NCBI GenBank assembly: GCA_947627465.1
Contig: CANQWD010000011.1
Location: forward strand, 21,538 to 85,537
DNA: 64,000 bases
DNA from: an uncultured Clostridia bacterium
Lineage (GTDB): Bacteria > Bacillota > Clostridia > Oscillospirales > Ruminococcaceae
Direction of reading: 5' to 3'
Both the position numbers and the translations under genes were made by a program. Positions within the stretch are counted from its first letter, which is position 1. Each line of letters opens with the position of its first letter. The notes under the pieces are model-generated. The model did no database searches. It saw only the letters and a list, made by a program, of their open reading frames with translations, and was not told where the DNA came from. This document shows, in pieces, positions 59,889-64,000 of the stretch.

Positions 59889-59954
59889 GCCGAAACGGAC
59901 AGCTTAACTGTCCGTCCGCGGGAAATGACCTACCCGCGCTGATGATGGCAGGTC
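59889..59954 (+). ncRNA. Probable type II hammerhead self-cleaving ribozyme
   Basis: All core elements occur in type II order. Stem II strand GCC (59889-59891), then GAAA (59892-59895); stem III CGGACAG/CTGTCCG with loop CTTAA (59896-59914); U-C before the predicted cleavage site after C59916 (GUC); stem I CGCGGG/CCCGCG (59917-59938); CTGATGA (59939-59945), then GGC closing stem II (59947-59949). Loop I GACCT (59927-59931) can also pair with AGGTC (59950-59954), a pseudoknot. One extra T follows CTGATGA. Confidence 0.87.
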
Positions 59955-60020
59955 GAATGAAACCTTCGGTTTCAATCTTAAATTTTCGCGTTTCGAAAAT
60001 TCGCAGAAAGGGGTGAAATT

Positions 60021-60215
60021 ATGACAATGCAAGAATTTACGGAGAGAACGTGCGACTATCTTGTGGCGTGGTTCGACGATTTGTACGTTATGATCCGCGA
60101 TGACAGAAAGGACAAAAAAATAGAGCCTTCGCAGAAACGACAGCTCATTGCAACAGCGCAGTCGCTTCTGCATGACGTTCAAGATTTCTTGGACAATGAA
60201 CAAAAGGCTCTGTAA
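60021..60215 (+). CDS. Small phage protein
   Basis: 64 residues, AAAGGGGTGA before ATG. Charged helical protein (KRQLIATAQSLLHDVQDFLD). Located after the hammerhead ribozyme and its following hairpins, directly upstream of the transposase. Not recognised. Confidence 0.6.
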   Translation: MTMQEFTERTCDYLVAWFDDLYVMIRDDRKDKKIEPSQKRQLIATAQSLLHDVQDFLDNEQKAL

Positions 60216-60284
60216 TAAGTATACCAGAGCCGAAGACATTTGTCAAGAGGTTTTTGAAAATTTTTCGCGAAAGGAGAGATTTTT

Positions 60285-62273
60285 TTGGAGTATTTGACTA
60301 CGGCACAGGTCGCGGAGCTTAAAGGGTGTAGCTTACAGTACGTCCAAAAATGCATTAAAGACGGAAAAATAAAGGCATCTGTCAAGGAAAGCGCCGCCAA
60401 CAACCGAACTGAATATGAGATAGCACTATCGGATCTACCGGAAAAAATGCAGATCAAATATGAAAACAAGCAGCGCGGCAAGTTGGGACTTGAACCCGTG
60501 CCAATACCTTCAAAGCCCGTACCGAAACCCGATCCTCGTCAGCTCACGCTACAAGACCTTGACGGCGGACAGCGGCGCGACGTCGGATTGTGGTGCGAGA
60601 TTATAAAGCAATGGCAAGCGACACGCGCGGCGAAAGGCACGGAATTTGGAAAATGCAAGGTCGACGAGCTGTTCTGCGCGGCGATGAAGCTGCACTACCC
60701 GGAGATCAGCATATCCCCGGATATCCTGTACCGAAAATACAAAGCATATAAAAATGGGGACATAAGTGGACTTGTGGATCACCGTGGCGGACATAACAAA
60801 GGCAAAACTGACGCTCCGCAATATATGTTGGACGCGTTTTACAGGCTGTATCTTGATGACAATAAAATCCCGATCTCGCGGTGTTATTCGCTGCTACAAA
60901 CATGGGTGAGGACATATTACCCCGAAGCGGCGGGAGATATGCCGTCGGAGAGGACGTTCAGGCGCAAGGCGGAGGCACTGCCTTACGCGCTGGTGATGTT
61001 TATGCGCGAGGGCGACAAGGCGTTCGCGGATAAATGTTTACCGTACATAGAGCGAATGTACGACGATCTCCGCGCCAACGATGTGTGGATTGCGGACAAC
61101 CACACTTTTGATTTCTTCACGGCGGGCAAAAACGGAAAGCCGCACCGTGTGTATCTTACGGCATTTACGGACGCGAAAAGCGGCGTTATGGTTGGTTGGA
61201 ACTTGACGGAAAACCCGTGCTCGGACAGTACGCTACTTGCGCTGCGAAAAGGTATTTTGAAATTCGGAGTACCGCGTGCGATCTACGTGGATAACGGTTC
61301 GGAGTTCCTCGTTTCGGACATCGGCGGGCGCGGACACCGCCGTAAAAAAGATTGGAACAAAGACCCGCTGCCGCCGACGATACTGCAATTTCTGGATATA
61401 GAAATGCACAATGCTATCGTTCGGAACGCAAAAGCAAAGCCCATTGAACGGACGTTTTACACGTTTAAAAATCACTTTTCAAGATCGATAGAGACATTCT
61501 GCGGCGGCACGGTCGTGGAACGCAAAGAAAGCCTGAAATGGATTTTAAAATCGGGCGAGCTGCCGACCGATCTTCAAATTGCCGCGGCATTGGACGTGTT
61601 TATCGAGGGTGATTACAACGTGGATTTTTACGGCGGCAAAGAAACGCGCTACAAGGGTATGCGGCGTATTGAGGTTTGGAACGAGAGTATCAAAGAGACA
61701 ACGTTCCGAAAATGCGACGAGCCTAATTTGGATATGCTGCTAAAGCGTGTGAGCCGTCCGCAGAAAATCGGCAGAAACGGCGTGTTTGTGCGCATAGCGG
61801 GCGAAAAGGTGTGGTACTACGGCAAAGAAACGATACTCCACATCGGAGAGCAGGTGTATGTGCGGTATGATCCCGCAAACCCGCTGTCGGTTCGCGTTTA
61901 CGATATGGAAACCGACAAGTATTTGTGGACTTGGGAGCTTGCCAACGAGTTGATGCTCCCGTACCTTACCGACAACAAGGACGATATCGCGAACGCCGAA
62001 CGCGTTATCAATGAGAACAAGCGCGTTGTTAAGCAGTTTGCGAAAGGTATAACGGACGCACTCGACCCGGACAAGCAGATAGATATTCTGGCGCTGATGG
62101 TTAAGAAAGGGCTTGAGGGTAAGGAGAAATTTAAGCCCGAGCTGCCGAAAACATTCACGCCCGTATTTTCGGAGGAGCGGTTGGGAGAAAATCCCGAATT
62201 GTCGGATATTGAAAAAATTACAATTGCACTCGATCAGATAAATTTGGCGGCAAGTGCAAGGAAAGGAAAATAA
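60285..62273 (+). CDS. MuA-like DDE transposase
   Basis: 662 residues (start TTG, with AAGGAG 8 bases upstream). N-terminal HTH-type DNA-binding segment (~3-30), a middle region, and an RNase H-like catalytic core with Asp271 (ADN), Asp336 (YVDNGSEF) and Glu388 (KPIERTF); MuA uses D269, D336 and E392. A beta-barrel-like C-terminal domain follows (~470-560). It performs replicative transposition of the prophage. Confidence 0.93.
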   Translation: MEYLTTAQVAELKGCSLQYVQKCIKDGKIKASVKESAANNRTEYEIALSDLPEKMQIKYENKQRGKLGLEPVPIPSKPVPKPDPRQLTLQDLDGGQRRDVGLWCEIIKQWQATRAAKGTEFGKCKVDELFCAAMKLHYPEISISPDILYRKYKAYKNGDISGLVDHRGGHNKGKTDAPQYMLDAFYRLYLDDNKIPISRCYSLLQTWVRTYYPEAAGDMPSERTFRRKAEALPYALVMFMREGDKAFADKCLPYIERMYDDLRANDVWIADNHTFDFFTAGKNGKPHRVYLTAFTDAKSGVMVGWNLTENPCSDSTLLALRKGILKFGVPRAIYVDNGSEFLVSDIGGRGHRRKKDWNKDPLPPTILQFLDIEMHNAIVRNAKAKPIERTFYTFKNHFSRSIETFCGGTVVERKESLKWILKSGELPTDLQIAAALDVFIEGDYNVDFYGGKETRYKGMRRIEVWNESIKETTFRKCDEPNLDMLLKRVSRPQKIGRNGVFVRIAGEKVWYYGKETILHIGEQVYVRYDPANPLSVRVYDMETDKYLWTWELANELMLPYLTDNKDDIANAERVINENKRVVKQFAKGITDALDPDKQIDILALMVKKGLEGKEKFKPELPKTFTPVFSEERLGENPELSDIEKITIALDQINLAASARKGK

Positions 62274-62274
62274 T

Positions 62275-63219
62275 ATGACGGAAAAACAAAAAAAGCTGAT
62301 AAAACAGTTTGAGGAGCTTGCCGTGAAGCTGGGTTCGGAAAAAAAAGCAGGAGTGCAGATCGGCATATCGTCCTCGATCATCTCACAGCTCCGCTCGGAA
62401 ACCTATAACGGCGATGTGACGAAGCAGTTTAAAAAACTCGAGGCATATTTTGATACCAAATCCAAAGCGGCAGAAACATACGAGGAAATTGAGTACGCGC
62501 CGACGACGATCTCCGAGGTCGTTTACAAGACGCTCGAAAACGTGGAAATCAAGGGCGGGTTCGCGTTTGTGACGGGCGACGCGGGTATAGGCAAAACCAA
62601 AGCGCTCCGAAAGTATGTCGCAGATAATCCGATGAACAGCGTAATGATAACAATAAATCCCTGTACGAAATCCACAAAGGCGGTGCTTAAAATGCTGGCT
62701 CTGGAAATGGGGCTGCCGATTACCCAAAGCCGCGACGATCTTTGGATGAGTATCGCCGCTAAGCTCCACGACGGAATGGTGATTGCTGTTGACGAGGCGC
62801 AATTACTTACATACGGAAGCATAGAAACGCTCCGCGCGTTCGCAGATTATTTTTCGGAGCGTGGTCAGACATTGGGCGTGGCGTTGGTCGGTAACGACGG
62901 GATACGCGAAAAGATAGAGGGTCGTTCCCGCGAACAGTACCGACAGGTCAACAACCGCGCGTGGCAGCGGCAGCAGCTCCGAACGCTTGATGTGCAGAAA
63001 GCGGACATTGAAATGCTCATTCCCGTGCTTCACGGCAAGGACAGCGAGTTAACGTTTTTACATAAGATCTCGCAGACCGCCGAGGGCGTGCGCGGCGCGG
63101 TGCGGCTTTTCGGAAACGCCTACGATATGGGCGCGTACGATTTTGACGGTTTAGTCAAAATGGCAAAAATGATGCACCTTGACTTAAAGGGCATGGAAAA
63201 GGCGGTGCGTGGACGATGA
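62275..63219 (+). CDS. MuB-like AAA+ transposition ATPase
   Basis: 314 residues (ATG at 62275, AAGGA upstream). N-terminal HTH-like region (~17-45), then AAA+ domain with Walker A GDAGIGKT (101-108) and Walker B AVDEAQLL (Asp173, Glu174). It selects target DNA and stimulates the transposase. Starts one base after the transposase stop; overlaps the next gene (ATGA). Confidence 0.92.
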   Translation: MTEKQKKLIKQFEELAVKLGSEKKAGVQIGISSSIISQLRSETYNGDVTKQFKKLEAYFDTKSKAAETYEEIEYAPTTISEVVYKTLENVEIKGGFAFVTGDAGIGKTKALRKYVADNPMNSVMITINPCTKSTKAVLKMLALEMGLPITQSRDDLWMSIAAKLHDGMVIAVDEAQLLTYGSIETLRAFADYFSERGQTLGVALVGNDGIREKIEGRSREQYRQVNNRAWQRQQLRTLDVQKADIEMLIPVLHGKDSELTFLHKISQTAEGVRGAVRLFGNAYDMGAYDFDGLVKMAKMMHLDLKGMEKAVRGR

Positions 63220-63380
63220 AACACGGAAAAAATCCTACGCTTAAACAGAAAAAGCTAATGAAAGCCGCTAGGCTGAATTGTGAGAATTGGCTTGTCGTTA
63301 AGGATACTGCCAATGAAATGGTCGTGCAAAATCGACAGACGGATAAAATCCGCACAATAAAAAAGGTGCTTTACAAATAA
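63216..63380 (+). CDS. Small phage protein (DUF6906-like)
   Basis: 54 residues, basic: MKHGKNPTLKQKKLMKAARL, then NCENWLVVKDT and a Lys-rich end. This pattern (KHGKxPTxxQKK, NWLVVKDT) is common in small phage proteins. Overlaps the MuB-like gene. Confidence 0.7.
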   Translation: MKHGKNPTLKQKKLMKAARLNCENWLVVKDTANEMVVQNRQTDKIRTIKKVLYK

Positions 63381-63485
63381 ATATTCGGAGCGGTTTGCCG
63401 CTCCGCCTTAATGCGGCTATCTCGGATAACGGTTGCAAGCCCGTAAAAACGCAGAGCAGGAATTTAACGGAAAGGAGAGGATTTT
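63381..63485. other. Structured intergenic stretch
   Basis: A hairpin CGGAGCGG with CCGCTCCG near 63387, followed by GATAACGGTTGCAAGCCCG and AAAGGAGAGG, the ribosome binding site for the next gene. No gene. Confidence 0.4.
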
Positions 63486-63917
63486 ATGGGGAAATTCAAG
63501 CTGCTCGATCTCGAGCATGACACGGTAATTGAGTTGGAGCTTACTACTAAGGAATTCGGCGAATTGAAACGGTTCTTAAAAGACCTTAAAACACTGCCTG
63601 CCAACATTGACTATCGTCATATCGTTGAGCAGTATAACAGTATTTGCACGAATTTACTGCCGATCCAAAAGCTCACTTTAGATCGGAAACGGATCATAGC
63701 ACGGTGCATTAAAGCCGGATTTGACCCTATTGAGATTTTTCAAAAGACGGCACAAAGCAGTTTTCTAAATGGTAAGAACAAAGAAAATTGGCATGCTAAC
63801 TTTGACTGGATACTTGAGCCGAAACACGCATTGAAAATTCTTGAGGGCAACTACTCGCCGATCTCCGCCGCGCCGTCGGCTCCCATAAGCGGAAATCCGT
63901 TCGACGAGTATGGATAA
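63486..63917 (+). CDS. Phage replication-associated protein
   Basis: 143 residues. The C-terminal part (RKRIIARCIKAGFDPIEIFQ, NWHANFDWILEPKHALKILE) matches a domain found at the end of phage replisome organisers. GGAAAGGAGAGG precedes ATG. The role is inferred from this conserved end and from its place after the MuB-like gene. Confidence 0.6.
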   Translation: MGKFKLLDLEHDTVIELELTTKEFGELKRFLKDLKTLPANIDYRHIVEQYNSICTNLLPIQKLTLDRKRIIARCIKAGFDPIEIFQKTAQSSFLNGKNKENWHANFDWILEPKHALKILEGNYSPISAAPSAPISGNPFDEYG

Positions 63918-63951
63918 CATAGCAAATTTAGAGCCTGTTCACATAAAAGTA

Positions 63952-63980
63952 TTGACAAATAAGACTATTTATGCTATAAT
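63952..63980 (+). promoter_or_regulatory. Strong promoter at the window edge
   Basis: TTGACA (63952-63957) and extended TGC-TATAAT (63975-63980), 17 bases apart. An ATG follows at 63987 within seven bases, with no room for a ribosome binding site; the gene continues outside. Confidence 0.7.
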
Positions 63981-64000
63981 ATAAATATGAAATTGACAAG

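Larger units (their letters stand above)
55286..64000 (+). mobile_element. Mu-like transposable prophage, left part
   Basis: The gene order is that of Mu-like phages: leftward repressor, rightward early genes, DDE transposase (MuA-like), AAA+ ATPase (MuB-like), then small replication-type genes. There is no integrase. The left boundary is uncertain, placed after the terminator at 55285; the right end and target duplication are outside the window. Confidence 0.75.

Overview
The window comes from a low-to-mid GC Gram-positive bacterium, most likely a gut-type clostridium of the Oscillospirales or Lachnospirales. The pointers are strong AGGAGG-type ribosome binding sites with frequent GTG/TTG starts, ribosomal protein L27 with the Firmicutes-type cleavable N-terminus next to its protease Prp, Mini-RNase III, a SCIFF ranthipeptide with its radical SAM maturase, a Bce-type ABC transporter with its histidine kinase, and a V/A-type ATPase operon. 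No species is assigned. Three parts stand out: a probable type II hammerhead ribozyme inside a Mu-like prophage, a family of dispersed palindromic and tandem repeats, and an acyl-modification cluster with three DHHW lipoproteins, one of which lacks the expected nucleophile.

Layout, host part. Positions 1-6200 hold the end of a cell-surface acylation cluster: a partial DHHW-type N-terminal protein, three tandem DHHW lipoproteins, an FkbH-like HAD protein and an acyl carrier protein. Positions 6250-10700 hold small surface proteins, a YugP-type zinc peptidase and the ribosome hibernation factor. Positions 10700-18700 carry a divergent EF-G paralogue (minus), a CCA/poly(A)-polymerase-type nucleotidyltransferase, a BceS-like kinase with no response regulator beside it, and the BceAB transporter. 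Positions 18800-22600 hold regulators, a stand-alone GT51 glycosyltransferase, two YxeA-like proteins, tiny membrane peptides and tRNA-Arg(ACG). Positions 22560-28580 are rich in repeats and contain a WYL regulator, a DUF4258/YgiT toxin-antitoxin pair, the ACT/UPF0210 pair and a PHP phosphatase.

Positions 28583-35906 form a continuous plus-strand operon (Lrp-like regulator, aminotransferase, ispE, Asp23, FakA-like, recG, rsmE). Positions 36000-40200 hold an XRE membrane regulator, the SCIFF peptide and maturase, and an HtrA protease. Positions 40358-49194 (minus) are a nine-gene V/A-ATPase operon in the order H-C-I-K-F-E-A-B-D. Positions 49711-54899 (minus) hold yebC, yitT, mrnC, a methyltransferase-like gene, obg, rpmA, prp and rplU.

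From about 55.3 kb to the end of the window lies the left part of a Mu-like transposable prophage. It has a leftward LexA-like repressor with a large inverted-repeat operator, a rightward early operon of small genes (including an HTH/paralogue fusion and an HTH-sigma2 protein), the probable hammerhead ribozyme, a DDE transposase like MuA, its AAA+ partner like MuB, and the first genes after them. The right end lies outside the window, so the exact left boundary cannot be fixed here.
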